DNA of 64,000 nucleotides from JABGQS01 sp963666505 (GCA_963666505.2 CAXXXL010000001.1:434001-498000); one strand, 5' to 3'. Counted from the first letter of the stretch, positions 1 to 9,406 are shown. Notes: generated by a model not told the origin, from the letters alone. Numbers and translations: made by a program.

Positions 1-503
1 AGGGGGGAGAGCTTGTAGCCCACCAGCCTGTCAAGTATCCTTCTTGCCTGCTGGGCATCGACCAGCCCGAGATCTATTTTCCTTGGGTGCTCTATGGCTG
101 CGGTAACAGCTTTCTTAGTTATTTCATTGAACTCGATACGGCTGACATCATCAAGACCAAGCCCGAGCATGTTGGCGATGTGCCAGGAAATTGCCTCGCC
201 TTCACGGTCCGGGTCTGTTGCGAGATATACGTTTTTGGCAGAAGACGCACCACTCTTGAGAGCCGAGACGACGTCCTTTTTGCCTCTTATCTGTATGTAT
301 TTAGGGTCAAAATCGTTTTCTATATCTACGCCAAGAGAGCTCTTTGGAAGATCACGCACGTGCCCGTTGCTTGCGGTGACTTTATAGCCGCTGCCAAGGA
401 ACTTGTTGATAGTTTTTGCCTTTGCGGGCGATTCGACTATAACAAGGTCGTACGGTTTTTTTGCTCCGTTTGTTTTTTTAGTTTTCTGAGATGCTGCTGC
501 CAT
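1..503 (-). CDS. topA: DNA topoisomerase I, N-terminal part (runs off the window)
   Basis: Type IA topoisomerase that relaxes negative supercoils. Only the first ~167 residues are present. A short Lys-rich extension (residues 1-15) leads into the TOPRIM domain with VIVESPAKAKTI (about residues 20-31), SNGHVRDLP and the acidic DPDREGEAI motif. The start is the ATG at 503, with GGAG 8 nt upstream. It is the last visible gene of the rplS-to-topA block and follows dprA by about 24 nt, the usual order in Clostridia. The catalytic Tyr lies beyond the window edge and cannot be checked. Confidence 0.95.
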   Translation of the reverse strand, partial: MAAASQKTKKTNGAKKPYDLVIVESPAKAKTINKFLGSGYKVTASNGHVRDLPKSSLGVDIENDFDPKYIQIRGKKDVVSALKSGASSAKNVYLATDPDREGEAISWHIANMLGLGLDDVSRIEFNEITKKAVTAAIEHPRKIDLGLVDAQQARRILDRLVGYKLSP

Positions 504-527
504 TATATTCTCCAAACTTTATTTTTA

Positions 528-1613
528 TTATACACCGTACCTGCCGCCGGGCAGACGCTTTACGATGCCGCCAAGTTCCATCATGGTGAGCGCTGAGCTT
601 ATTTCACTGAGCGGAGACTGCGCAAGCTCAGCAATTTTTTCCACATTTAGGTCACCCTTTAAAAGCAGATTATATATATGACGCTGCAAAAAATCAAGCT
701 GAATTTGTGATTGTTCATCAGATGTTACATTATTTTTCGCATTCATGCCGTAAAAATCAAGTATATCCTGCGCACTCGTTACGGGCACTGCGCCCTGTTT
801 GATAAGGGCGTTTGGAAGCTCTGACATGGGTGAGATGCCCGGAACAGCGAACACGTCTCTGTGCGCAGAGACCGCCATCTTTGCAGAAATCGCCGTGCCT
901 CCCTTTGTTTCCGATTCCACTATCAGAGTACCTTTCGAAAGCCCTGTGACTATGCGGTTCCTGGCCGGGAAGTAGGTCGGCAGGGGCTGGGTGCCGGGGA
1001 AGAGCTCGGAGATCACGGCGCCGCTTTGTACTATTTGTTCGTAGAGTTTCTCGTTTTCTTTAGGGTATATCACATCGACGCCGCAGCCGAGCACAGCGAG
1101 TGTCTTTGCATCTGCCGCTAGCGCACCTTTATGTGCACAGGTATCTATTCCGTAGGCCATGCCGGAGACTACCGTTATTCCGGCTTCGCCGAGACCGCAG
1201 GCTATTTTTTCAGTTAAGCTTTTTGCCTGTCTGGTTGGACGGCGGGTGCCTACTATACTTATCATTTCGCCTAAGGCATCAATATCTCCTTTAAAAAAAA
1301 GAACCGGCGGCGGGGATTTGATGCTGCAGAGGAGCTCTGGATAGCCTTCATCCAACCTGGTAACTGCACATATTCCCTTCTCTTTTAAAAGGCAGATGGT
1401 CTCGGCGAGGTATTGCTTTGATGCGGATGATTTGGCTGAATCCAGAAGTTTTTCGGGAACTTCGCTGAGAAGCCCGCTGCCGCTGCAAACAGCGTCGAAG
1501 AATCTTTCTGCACTGCCGAAAACCTTAAGTATATTATAGAAGTATTTTGGAGAGGTTTCGGGCAGTGACGCCATCCATATCCAGTATTTTTGTTCCTGAG
1601 TGTACTCCGTCAT
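528..1613 (-). CDS. dprA: DNA processing protein DprA
   Basis: Loads RecA on incoming single-stranded DNA during transformation; it is widespread even in bacteria not known to be competent. The protein has 361 residues, normal for the family. An N-terminal helical (SAM-like) region of ~80 residues is followed by the Rossmann-like DprA core, with GTRRPTRQAK near residue 122, VVSGMAYGIDTCAHKGAL near 150-167 and a GGTAISA segment. The C-terminal ~60 residues form a winged-helix DML1-like domain. It sits between a VOC gene and topA, transcribed with both. Confidence 0.95.
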   Translation of the reverse strand: MTEYTQEQKYWIWMASLPETSPKYFYNILKVFGSAERFFDAVCSGSGLLSEVPEKLLDSAKSSASKQYLAETICLLKEKGICAVTRLDEGYPELLCSIKSPPPVLFFKGDIDALGEMISIVGTRRPTRQAKSLTEKIACGLGEAGITVVSGMAYGIDTCAHKGALAADAKTLAVLGCGVDVIYPKENEKLYEQIVQSGAVISELFPGTQPLPTYFPARNRIVTGLSKGTLIVESETKGGTAISAKMAVSAHRDVFAVPGISPMSELPNALIKQGAVPVTSAQDILDFYGMNAKNNVTSDEQSQIQLDFLQRHIYNLLLKGDLNVEKIAELAQSPLSEISSALTMMELGGIVKRLPGGRYGV

Positions 1614-1622
1614 ATGTTTTCC

Positions 1623-2096
1623 TTATTGTTTTGAATATTTTGCTATAGATGATTCCACTGTTTTTTCATCAAAATACGTTATTGTGCATATGTCGCTTAT
1701 CGGGATGCCTTCTTTGGAGAGCCTGTATGCAGTGTATTCCATAGGTTCGCCGACCTCTATTATGTTCTTGTCATAGTCGTAGAACCGAAAGACGCGCTGC
1801 CGCCACGGCTGCTCTGCTATACTATGCAGTATTTCTAAACCAAGTGCAGTAACATTATCGAACACCCAAGACAGATTTTCTTCTTCGAAATATAGTTCAA
1901 AGCTGTTTGATTTTTTTGTAACCTGACAGCTGCCTATAAGCGTTTTATAGTGTTTTTCTTCGTGTATAGAGAAGCCGTTTTCAAAAGTTACGTTCTCGCC
2001 ATAGTCTGCAGTTACTTTTAAACCAAGCGTTTTTTCATATAGAATACGTGATTTTTCTAAGTTTTCAACTACGACCAGCGCAGCGATATATTTCAT
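1623..2096 (-). CDS. VOC (glyoxalase/bleomycin-resistance fold) protein
   Basis: A 157-residue protein starting MKYIAALVVVENLEKSR, the usual opening of vicinal-oxygen-chelate proteins. One beta-alpha-beta-beta-beta module is clear, including a 'FYDYDKNIIEVGE' segment whose final Glu is a typical metal ligand of the fold. A C-terminal ~30-residue tail is extra. Substrate unknown; members range from glyoxalases to antibiotic-binding proteins. It lies between yifB and dprA with gaps of about 10 nt, so it is co-transcribed with them, and it looks like an insertion in an otherwise conserved gene order. Confidence 0.8.
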   Translation of the reverse strand: MKYIAALVVVENLEKSRILYEKTLGLKVTADYGENVTFENGFSIHEEKHYKTLIGSCQVTKKSNSFELYFEEENLSWVFDNVTALGLEILHSIAEQPWRQRVFRFYDYDKNIIEVGEPMEYTAYRLSKEGIPISDICTITYFDEKTVESSIAKYSKQ

Positions 2097-2107
2097 AGTC
2101 TGCTCCT

Positions 2108-3628
2108 TTATCCCCAGTACTTTTCGTCCTGAGACCTATAGCTTATTGCTTCGGCTAAATGTTTTGCTTCTATTACATCTTTTCCGTCCATGTCTGCAAT
2201 AGTCCTTGCGACTTTTTTGACACGGGATATTGCCCGGGCGCTTAGGCTGAAAGCATTATAAGCTTTTTCCATCATCTGTTCGCTTGCTTTATCCAGCCTG
2301 CAATATTGCCCCAGAAGTTCGTTAGTGAGCTCTGCATTGCTGTATATATCCGTATCCCTGTAGCGTTCCTGCTGGATTCCTCTTGCGGTATTGACACGTC
2401 CTCTTACTACGGCAGATGTTTCGCCGGTAGCTTCTCCTGTAAGCTCGCTGTAGGATATCTCTTCCATGCCGATGTGCATGTCTATCCTGTCGAGCAACGG
2501 TCCGCTTATCCTTGAAAGATAGCGCTTTATCTCGTTCGGCGTGCAGCGGCACTGTTTCTCGCTGCTGCCGTAGTTGCCGCAGGGGCAGGGATTAGTTGAT
2601 GCGATGAGCATGATGCTTGCGGGGTATACGACCTTCGAGTTTGCTCGTGCGATGCTTATCTGTTTATCTTCCAGCGGCTGGCGCAGCGCTTCGAGTGCGG
2701 GGCGTTTGAACTCTGCAAGCTCGTCCAGAAACAAAACGCCCCCGTGAGCAAGGCTGACTTCGCCCGGAAGCACCTTGTGGCCGCCGCCTGTAAGTGCGGC
2801 GGTGGAGAGCGTGTGGTGAGGGCTGCGGAACGGGCGAACGGACGCTATGCCGTCTACGTTCTCGCCGCAGACAGACTGTATCTTTGATATCTCGAGAGCT
2901 TCTTCGAAAGCAAGGTCTGGCAGTATCGTCGGAACGGAACGAGCGAGCATCGTTTTACCCGAGCCGGGCGGACCGATGAAGAGTATGTTATGGCCGCCTG
3001 CTGCTGCGATTTCCAGCGCACGTTTTGCGTGCTTCTGACCTTTTATATAAGACATATCGTTTTTGGCTATTTCGTTATGACTCGGCTGGAAAAGAGCTGT
3101 TTCAAGCGGCTGTATTTTTTCTTCGTTATTGAAATGCCGCACAATTTCTTCAAGGCTTTCGACAGGGTATACTCTGAGTCCCTTTATATAACTTGTCTCT
3201 TTAGCATTGTCTTTAGAGATAAAAAGCTTTTCAAAGCCTGCTTCTTTGGCAGAAATAGCCATGGGAAGTGCGCCGTTAATGCTGCGCAGTCTGCCGTCGA
3301 GCGAAAGCTCGCCGAGGAGTATGCAGTCTTCTTTCGGCTGGGCTGCCTGCCCGCTTGCAGAAAGTATACCCATAGCGATGGCGAGGTCGTAGACCGCACC
3401 CTGCTTTTTGGTGTCGGCAGGGGCAAGGTTGATAGTGATGCGTTTCTGCGGATATTCGAATCCAGAGTTTTTTATTGCTGAGCGTACTCTTTCTTTTGAT
3501 TCTTTGACGGCGGCTCCCGGAAGCCCGACTGTTTCGTATACGGGCATACCGGAGGAGATGTCTGTCTCTACTATAACACTGTATCCGCTAAGGCCGACAA
3601 GACCGAAGCTGAGTATCTTTGAAAGCAA
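2108..3628 (-). CDS. yifB: YifB family Mg-chelatase-like AAA+ ATPase
   Basis: AAA+ ATPase of the ComM/YifB family; ComM is a branch-migration helicase in Gram-negative transformation. The N-terminal ~170 residues are the Lon-protease-like ChlI domain (MPVYETVGLPGAAVKESKE). Next come the Walker A GPPGSGKTMLA and Walker B LFLDELAEF, then a Cys-rich stretch (NPCPCGNYGSSEKQCRC) and the C-terminal Mg-chelatase domain. I place the start at the TTG at 3628: GGAGTG lies 6 nt upstream, and the start clears the gtrA stop at 3633. An upstream ATG at 3700 would overlap gtrA by about 68 nt. Length is 506 residues, normal for the family. Confidence 0.92.
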   Translation of the reverse strand: MLSKILSFGLVGLSGYSVIVETDISSGMPVYETVGLPGAAVKESKERVRSAIKNSGFEYPQKRITINLAPADTKKQGAVYDLAIAMGILSASGQAAQPKEDCILLGELSLDGRLRSINGALPMAISAKEAGFEKLFISKDNAKETSYIKGLRVYPVESLEEIVRHFNNEEKIQPLETALFQPSHNEIAKNDMSYIKGQKHAKRALEIAAAGGHNILFIGPPGSGKTMLARSVPTILPDLAFEEALEISKIQSVCGENVDGIASVRPFRSPHHTLSTAALTGGGHKVLPGEVSLAHGGVLFLDELAEFKRPALEALRQPLEDKQISIARANSKVVYPASIMLIASTNPCPCGNYGSSEKQCRCTPNEIKRYLSRISGPLLDRIDMHIGMEEISYSELTGEATGETSAVVRGRVNTARGIQQERYRDTDIYSNAELTNELLGQYCRLDKASEQMMEKAYNAFSLSARAISRVKKVARTIADMDGKDVIEAKHLAEAISYRSQDEKYWG

Positions 3629-3632
3629 TTTC

Positions 3633-4094
3633 TCACTCCTTTTCTGATGTCTTTTCCTCTGCTTTTCCCTCTCTGAAAACCAATAGTTTGTTGCCGGCAA
3701 AGTTTACAGTGAACGAGAATACCGTTGCAATAAGTTTTGCATACATATTTTCGACGCCGAACAAACCGGAATTGAAGCTGTACATATCGACCAGGATCCA
3801 CACGGCGAGCGTGTTGACACCTAGGGAGATGAGGTTGACGAACACAAACTTGATAAAGTGGACCGACAGGAACTTGTGCTTTATCTTAAAGGTCCAGTAT
3901 CTGTTCAGCAGAAAGCTGTTTATTACGCCGCAGGTATACGAAATGATATTGGAGATTACTACCGGTACTCCGAACACTGCGCTTAGAAGCTTGAACACGC
4001 CAAAATCAACGAGAAAATTGATTACTCCTACTACCATGAACTTGCCGAACTGACCGGCGTGCTTTTTGTTTTTATACCAGAAAGAATCAGACAT
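3633..4094 (-). CDS. GtrA-like small membrane protein
   Basis: A 153-residue protein with four predicted membrane helices and the GtrA-family signatures QFGKFMVVGVINFLVDFGVF and NRYWTFK. GtrA-type proteins are thought to flip polyprenyl-phosphate-linked sugars across the membrane or to assist glycosyltransferases. It directly follows two membrane glycosyltransferases (11 nt after the GT39 gene), so a role in delivering their lipid-linked sugar donor is a reasonable inference. The charged C-terminus (KAEEKTSEKE) is cytosolic or loop-like. Confidence 0.88.
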   Translation of the reverse strand: MSDSFWYKNKKHAGQFGKFMVVGVINFLVDFGVFKLLSAVFGVPVVISNIISYTCGVINSFLLNRYWTFKIKHKFLSVHFIKFVFVNLISLGVNTLAVWILVDMYSFNSGLFGVENMYAKLIATVFSFTVNFAGNKLLVFREGKAEEKTSEKE

Positions 4095-4104
4095 ATCTCA
4101 CCGC

Positions 4105-6030
4105 CTAAAAGAACGGCCACGTCGGCAGCCAGCGCAGGAACGTGTCGCAGTAGTACCTTGAGAACGGCACCCCGGAGATGATGGGGTAGAACATTGCGAA
4201 CAATATCAGCGCTATTCCAAGGAAGACAAATACGTAAATCTTGCCGTGTTTATATTTCTCTATTATGTGTTTTGCGAGTATTCCCATCAGCAGTATTACA
4301 AACGGCACAGTCGCAAAGTAGTGGTAGATATATGTTTCCCTCTGCACTATCACCCACGGAAGAAAGTTCGAGAGCGCTGCTATGGCGACGAACATTATAC
4401 GGCGTGACGGCCGGTTGTCTTTTATACGTATTATTATGAGGGCAATTATGCTGAACAGACCGCCCCACCAGACCGCCGGGTTGCCGAATGAGGACATAGA
4501 TGACATCGTGCCTTCGGGGTAGCCCTGTCCTTTGAACAACCACATCGGGCGCAAGTCTATCGGCCATTGATACCATGCGCTTGCAAACGGGTGAGTGGAG
4601 CCAAGGACATACTGGGTGTGGTATTTGAACATATAGTTCTGATTATCAAGTATCCGTGAGAAATCATAGGGGGTATCTGCAACCTTCATATAAGGTATAT
4701 AGGCGATATAATATATTATCATGGGTACTATTATAAAGAAGAGCAAGCACCACAAAAGAGTGATAAGCGTTTTTTTCTTGAAGTCCCTTGATATGCCCAT
4801 AAGGTATCTGCGCTTTTTTTCATCCATGTTTTCATAGACGGTTTTTTCACGCAGTGCGCCTCTTGCGTATCTTGCTTCCTGCCAGCGCTTTGCCAGCTGT
4901 ATGAAGAATATTACGGCAAGGCCGACACCTGCATAAAGGCACAGCCACTTGGTTGCGGCACCGAGCCCGAAGGCTATTCCGGTAAGTGCAAGGGGCAGCA
5001 GCGTTTTATGCATCGGCTGGGTGTTGAAGTTCTTCTCTGTGTACATATACATGAACAGGTACATCGCCAATATAAAGAATACGCTGTAGCTGTCTATCGT
5101 CGCTATCCTTGTCTGGGTAAAGTGCATGAAGTCTACGGCGAAAAGGAAGGTAGGTATGAAAGCATAGAGCGTTTTCTTAAGCATGCGCTTAGCAAGCAGA
5201 TACATAAGGGGCAGCATGAGTACGCCGAACAGGGCGCCCATGACCCGCCAGCCGAACGGGTTCATACCGAATATCCTTATACCCAGGCCAAGTATCGTTT
5301 TGCCGAGCGGAGGATGTGTTATCTCGTAGGGACTCATATGAAGTATCTGCTCGTATGCGGTGCGGGCGTGGTAGACCTCGTCAAAATACATCTCGCCCAT
5401 ATAGCTTGTCATTGTCGGAACGAGGTTCTGTTCGTCGAACATAGCAGAAGCGGGGTTGCCGCGCATTGCGCTATAGTTGTTGTCTTCGACTGAAGCTATC
5501 GGCAGTGGTGCGCCGCTGCTGTCGCAGAACGCCATCTCGAGAATTTGTATGTCCGGCACGTCAACATGGATCATGATATGTTTTGCGGTGAAGCTGTCGA
5601 TATTGACGAACTGCCATTCGTACATATCTATGGCATCGTGCACAAGCTCTACCGGAGCCTGGGTGTAGATGAAATTACCCTCGTCATCAACTTCGTCGGA
5701 CTGGGTCAGCGTCTCGAGCCTGGTATACCCTTCGCCGTCTTCGGAATAGTAGAGCGACAAAACGCCGTTGCCGAAGGACGTGTAATATTTTATCATGGAG
5801 ATCTCGGTGGTCTCGCTCAGCTCTACAACGATCTCATCACCGCTGCTTTGGGTGGTATAAAAGGTTGTTGGTATGTCAAAAGAACCGAGGTTTGTAAAAG
5901 CCGCCACTGCGTAGACGAGCGTTATAGCGAGCATGACGATCCAGTCTATCAGCGTCATGCGTTCGTGTTGTATGTGAAGGAACAGTCTCCTTCTGGCATT
6001 CATTTTCCAGCGCTTCTTGGTGCTATTCAT
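4105..6030 (-). CDS. GT39/PMT-like membrane glycosyltransferase with an inserted extracellular domain
   Basis: A 641-residue polytopic protein of the protein-O-mannosyltransferase (PMT, GT39) superfamily, which transfers a sugar from a polyprenyl phosphate to an acceptor outside the membrane. It has a first helix near residues 27-45. Residues ~48-190 form a beta-rich extracellular segment that resembles a discoidin (F5/8C-like) sandwich. This is followed by the DEVYHARTAYEQ acidic motif, THPPLGK and about ten further helices. RBS is GAGGAG 4 nt before the ATG. The acceptor is unknown; surface proteins or wall polymers are both possible. It is co-transcribed with a GT87-like gene and a GtrA-like gene. 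Confidence 0.85.
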   Translation of the reverse strand: MNSTKKRWKMNARRRLFLHIQHERMTLIDWIVMLAITLVYAVAAFTNLGSFDIPTTFYTTQSSGDEIVVELSETTEISMIKYYTSFGNGVLSLYYSEDGEGYTRLETLTQSDEVDDEGNFIYTQAPVELVHDAIDMYEWQFVNIDSFTAKHIMIHVDVPDIQILEMAFCDSSGAPLPIASVEDNNYSAMRGNPASAMFDEQNLVPTMTSYMGEMYFDEVYHARTAYEQILHMSPYEITHPPLGKTILGLGIRIFGMNPFGWRVMGALFGVLMLPLMYLLAKRMLKKTLYAFIPTFLFAVDFMHFTQTRIATIDSYSVFFILAMYLFMYMYTEKNFNTQPMHKTLLPLALTGIAFGLGAATKWLCLYAGVGLAVIFFIQLAKRWQEARYARGALREKTVYENMDEKKRRYLMGISRDFKKKTLITLLWCLLFFIIVPMIIYYIAYIPYMKVADTPYDFSRILDNQNYMFKYHTQYVLGSTHPFASAWYQWPIDLRPMWLFKGQGYPEGTMSSMSSFGNPAVWWGGLFSIIALIIIRIKDNRPSRRIMFVAIAALSNFLPWVIVQRETYIYHYFATVPFVILLMGILAKHIIEKYKHGKIYVFVFLGIALILFAMFYPIISGVPFSRYYCDTFLRWLPTWPFF

Positions 6031-6042
6031 TAAACTCCTCTT

Positions 6043-7506
6043 TTAACCGTGCATAGCAGGTGTCTTTATCAAAATTTTATTTGCGGCATGCTTCTTGATA
6101 GTCATTACTGCATAGACTATATAGAGCGCCGTATTTACAGCAGAGATTATAAGCGTCGGTATCTGGGGTGCAACGACGCTGTCTGAATATAGCGTGAACA
6201 TCTGTCCCAGCAGCGCCGTGAAAGTAAAGGCTGCTGCAAAGAAAAGCGTCCGGAGCTCTCTTGTATAAAGATAGGAGAACACCAGCAGTACGCAGACGGG
6301 TATCATATACCTTTCGTGCATGGCGTGTACGAGCATGAACACTGAAAGTATCAGAAAAGCGGACAAATCGAACAACGGGCGCTGGCTGCGTGAGCGCCAC
6401 TGCAGGAATATTATGAGCGCACATATAAGAATTATTGCTATAAGGCCGATAGAAATATTTATAGTTGTGCCAAAAAGTGTCACTTTTGCAAGGATGTACG
6501 GAGCAAGCTCACCGAAATTCGAGCCAAGCAGCGCATATATATTGAAGGCATTCAGCGATGCGTATTGATAGGTTTGGGTCGCTGCTGCATATTTGCCGAT
6601 TATCCAGAAAGGTTCCTGACCGCCCTTGAAAGGAAGCGACGCAAGGAATATAACGCCTGCGAAAATCGCCGCTCCGGCAAAGGTTCCGATTAGAGCCTTT
6701 TTTCTACCGCCTTTTTTGAAATATGCGTATATGAACGCAAGGCCGATGACGGGCGCAAACATGATAGCCTGCGGTTTGATAAGCATTGCGAGCGCATAGA
6801 AAAGCGCACCCAGAGGATAGTTTTCTTTTTTGAGGTAGATGAGCGTCAGCAGTATGAAAAGAACGAATACAGCGTCTATCTGACCCCATACGCTACTGTT
6901 GAAGAAAAGCGCCGGGTTGAAGATGACGAGCGAGCCTGCGAGCAGCCCAAAAGTGCGCCCGACGTGTTTTTTGCCTATTTTATATGCTATTGCCGCAGTG
7001 ACTATTTCGGCTATGAAAGACGGTAGCTTTATAATGAGTGTAAACAGTGCGCTTGACTGGTCGATATTGAATATGTTTCTTATCCACCCAAGGGCATAGA
7101 GCACATACATATAGCCGGGGGGATAGTCTGCAAACATGCCGGATGTATAGAAGTTTGCCGGGCCCTGTTCGTAGGCGGCAACGGACCAGCCTTTAAAGCA
7201 CAAGATGTCGTTGTGGTATCCTTCGTAGCTGAGCGCAACCAGAACACGCAGTACGACAGCGGTCGTTATGAAAAGCGCAAGAGGCAGCCACCCGGACTTG
7301 ATTTCGCTCATCAGTGCGGCTTTGTCGTGAAGCACGAGAAAAACTGCGGATGCAATGAAAAGAAGCGCAATGAACGCCGTTATATATGTTGCAGTTTTCT
7401 CGGCGCTTTTTGTAGCCAAAGAAGGGGCAGTGCCTGCAAGAGCAGTGCCTGCTATTAGGCAAATAAACAGTATTAATGCGATAGCAAAGCAGATTTTCCT
7501 AAGCAT
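6043..7506 (-). CDS. GT87/DUF2029-like membrane glycosyltransferase
   Basis: A 487-residue protein with about 11-12 hydrophobic helices. The first external loop contains YHNDILCFKGWS, with an acidic residue in the place typical of GT-C enzymes, and ADYPPGYMYVLY, similar to polyprenol-phosphate-mannose-dependent alpha-mannosyltransferases (GT87). The N-terminus looks like a membrane anchor or signal. RBS is TAGGAG 4 nt before the ATG at 7506. It follows yraN by 16 nt and precedes the GT39 gene by 12 nt. Sugar and acceptor are unknown. Confidence 0.8.
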   Translation of the reverse strand: MLRKICFAIALILFICLIAGTALAGTAPSLATKSAEKTATYITAFIALLFIASAVFLVLHDKAALMSEIKSGWLPLALFITTAVVLRVLVALSYEGYHNDILCFKGWSVAAYEQGPANFYTSGMFADYPPGYMYVLYALGWIRNIFNIDQSSALFTLIIKLPSFIAEIVTAAIAYKIGKKHVGRTFGLLAGSLVIFNPALFFNSSVWGQIDAVFVLFILLTLIYLKKENYPLGALFYALAMLIKPQAIMFAPVIGLAFIYAYFKKGGRKKALIGTFAGAAIFAGVIFLASLPFKGGQEPFWIIGKYAAATQTYQYASLNAFNIYALLGSNFGELAPYILAKVTLFGTTINISIGLIAIILICALIIFLQWRSRSQRPLFDLSAFLILSVFMLVHAMHERYMIPVCVLLVFSYLYTRELRTLFFAAAFTFTALLGQMFTLYSDSVVAPQIPTLIISAVNTALYIVYAVMTIKKHAANKILIKTPAMHG

Positions 7507-7522
7507 GCCGCTCCTAAAGGAT

Positions 7523-7876
7523 TTATTTTGGCTCTATAAACTCAAATGCGGATTTTATATGATTTATCCTGCTGCCAATTATCTCTATTATATCAAATCT
7601 ATAGTTTTCATCAACACTTTTGTTCTGCACCGACCAGCCCAGAGCTGCTTTGCAGATTCGTTTCTGTTTGGCGATATCTACAGATTCGCTCGGTCTGCCA
7701 AAGCTTTGACCGGAGCGCTGCTTGACTTCGCAGAATACGGTAGTATCGCCTTCTTTGAAAATTATGTCTATTTCTGCGCCGCGTATATAATAGTTGCGGC
7801 AGAGTAATTCAAAGCCTTTCGACTCTAGGTATGCTGCGGCCTTATCTTCGCCTATGTTGCCTGCACGCCTGCTCAT
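7523..7876 (-). CDS. yraN: YraN family (UPF0102) nuclease-fold protein
   Basis: A 117-residue protein with the restriction-endonuclease-like core typical of UPF0102: GEDKAAAYLESKGFELL, GAEIDIIFKEGD and FCEVKQRS (the D...ExK catalytic pattern is present). Cellular role is not established. Its ATG overlaps the rnhB stop by 4 nt (ATGA), so it is translationally coupled to rnhB, which is its usual neighbour in Bacillota. Confidence 0.9.
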   Translation of the reverse strand: MSRRAGNIGEDKAAAYLESKGFELLCRNYYIRGAEIDIIFKEGDTTVFCEVKQRSGQSFGRPSESVDIAKQKRICKAALGWSVQNKSVDENYRFDIIEIIGSRINHIKSAFEFIEPK

Positions 7877-8496
7877 GGCACTATCTTTTTAATGAAAGTT
7901 CTGCGGTGGATGCTGCACGGGCCAAGCTCTCGCAGAGCCTGCATGTGCTCTTTTGTTCCGTAGCCCTTGTTCTTCGAAAAACCGTAGCCGGGGAACTGTT
8001 CGTCGTACTTTTTCATCATTTCGTCACGTGTTACTTTGGCGACGACCGACGCTGCAGCTATGCTGTAGGAAAGCGCGTCTCCGCCGGTGAACTCTTCATA
8101 GGAACAGTCTATGTCTATGCCGCCTATCCTGTCGCAGAAAACGAAGCCCGGCACAGCGCCAAGGTCTCTGTATGCCAAAGCGAACGCCCGCTTTGCCGTC
8201 TGCAGTATGTTTATTTCGTCAATAGTTGTGCTGTCAATTATGCCTATACCAACGGCAATAGCGTTTTGCATTATGTTCTCGTAAACCGTCAGCCGTTTCT
8301 TCTCGGATATTTTTTTGGAGTCATTGACGCCCTCGACGAGAGGCTCGCGAGGCATTATTACAGCTGCGGCAACGCAAGGGCCGGCAAGAGGGCCGCGGCC
8401 GACTTCATCTATGCCTGCCGTCAGCTTTCCCTGACTCCAGTATTTATTTTCGTGAAGGCACATGGCGCTGAGCCGTGCCGATTCTTTTTCAGTCAA
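7873..8496 (-). CDS. rnhB: Ribonuclease HII
   Basis: Removes ribonucleotides misincorporated in DNA and degrades RNA in RNA-DNA hybrids. The 207-residue protein has the signature GIDEVGRGPLAGP near residues 28-40, NDSKKIS, an ILQTAKRAF helix, a second conserved Asp region (FCDRIGGID) and SIAAASVVAKVTRD. Catalytic Asp, Glu and Asp positions are all present. Its start overlaps the rbgA stop by 8 nt and its stop overlaps the yraN start, a tight translational unit. Confidence 0.95.
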   Translation of the reverse strand: MTEKESARLSAMCLHENKYWSQGKLTAGIDEVGRGPLAGPCVAAAVIMPREPLVEGVNDSKKISEKKRLTVYENIMQNAIAVGIGIIDSTTIDEINILQTAKRAFALAYRDLGAVPGFVFCDRIGGIDIDCSYEEFTGGDALSYSIAAASVVAKVTRDEMMKKYDEQFPGYGFSKNKGYGTKEHMQALRELGPCSIHRRTFIKKIVP

Positions 8497-9334
8497 TATC
8501 GTTCGGGCTCTCCAGCGTTATCCTGCCGAGCCGTCCTCCTTTGAATTCGTCCAGCAGAGTTTTTGCACCCCGCTCAAAATCATATTCGCCCTGCTTTAGT
8601 AAAAAACCTCTTTTTCTGCAAATGTTTTCTAGTATGTCAAGGGCGCTTCCGGCAGGCTCAAAGCCGTATCTTGCGGATATAGCCGCCGGAGCGGTTTCTC
8701 CTAGTATATCAATAAGTTTGAGCGCAAGCTCGGCCAGATCCATGATTTCTTCTTTTATACAGCCGGATAGCGCTATCATGACGGCGGTATCCTCGGACTC
8801 TATTTTAGGCCACAGAAGGCCGGGCGAATCCATGAGCTCCAGGCTGTTTGAGAGCCGAACCCACTGCAGACCCCGTGTCACACCCGGTTTGTTGCCTTCC
8901 TTGGCACCTTTCCGTGATGCAAGACGGTTGATTATTGCGGATTTGCCTACGTTTGGGATTCCCGCTACCAGAACACGTATTGTCTTTTTCATGCCCTTTG
9001 CCGCATATTTTCCAACTATAGGCGAGGCAGCTTTATTTATTGCTGCCATCAGCGCGCCCTTTTTGTGCTGGGTTGCGCTGAAAGCAAGTGCGTTTTTGTA
9101 TTTGGTTTTATAGTAATCGACCCATTTTTCCGTTTCAGCTTCGTCTGCTAGGTCGCACTTGTTAAGTACTATTATGCACTCTTTGCCGGAGAGCAGTGAA
9201 TTTAGCTCTGGATTAAACGTGCTTTTCGGGGCTCTTGCGTCAACAACAATAACGGCTATGCTGATTAGCTTTAGCTTATCGGCAAGCAGACGTTTTGATT
9301 TTGCCATGTGCCCCGGATACCATTGTATATTCAT
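8489..9334 (-). CDS. rbgA: Ribosome biogenesis GTPase RbgA (YlqF)
   Basis: Circularly permuted GTPase needed for late 50S subunit assembly. The 281-residue protein opens with QWYPGHMAKSKR. The motifs run in permuted order: G4 (LNKCDLAD) comes before G1 (GIPNVGKSAIINRL) and G3 (DSPGLLWP), as expected. A C-terminal helical RNA-binding domain follows. RBS is GGAG upstream of the ATG at 9334. It lies next to rplS, the usual position in Bacillota and functionally apt. Confidence 0.95.
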   Translation of the reverse strand: MNIQWYPGHMAKSKRLLADKLKLISIAVIVVDARAPKSTFNPELNSLLSGKECIIVLNKCDLADEAETEKWVDYYKTKYKNALAFSATQHKKGALMAAINKAASPIVGKYAAKGMKKTIRVLVAGIPNVGKSAIINRLASRKGAKEGNKPGVTRGLQWVRLSNSLELMDSPGLLWPKIESEDTAVMIALSGCIKEEIMDLAELALKLIDILGETAPAAISARYGFEPAGSALDILENICRKRGFLLKQGEYDFERGAKTLLDEFKGGRLGRITLESPNDID

Positions 9335-9378
9335 TGCTATCTCCGTTCTTGTGTTCCCTGATGCAGTTCCGATAAATA

Positions 9379-9406
9379 AAAAGAAGCCTTGATTGCGGCT
9401 TCTTTT
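9379..9406 (-). terminator. Rho-independent terminator after rplS
   Basis: Ten-bp stem (AAAAGAAGCC paired with GGCTTCTTTT) with an 8-nt loop, followed on the minus strand by a T-rich tail. It lies between rplS and rbgA, so it probably lowers transcription into the downstream genes rather than abolishing it, since no other strong promoter was seen in front of rbgA. Confidence 0.8.
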
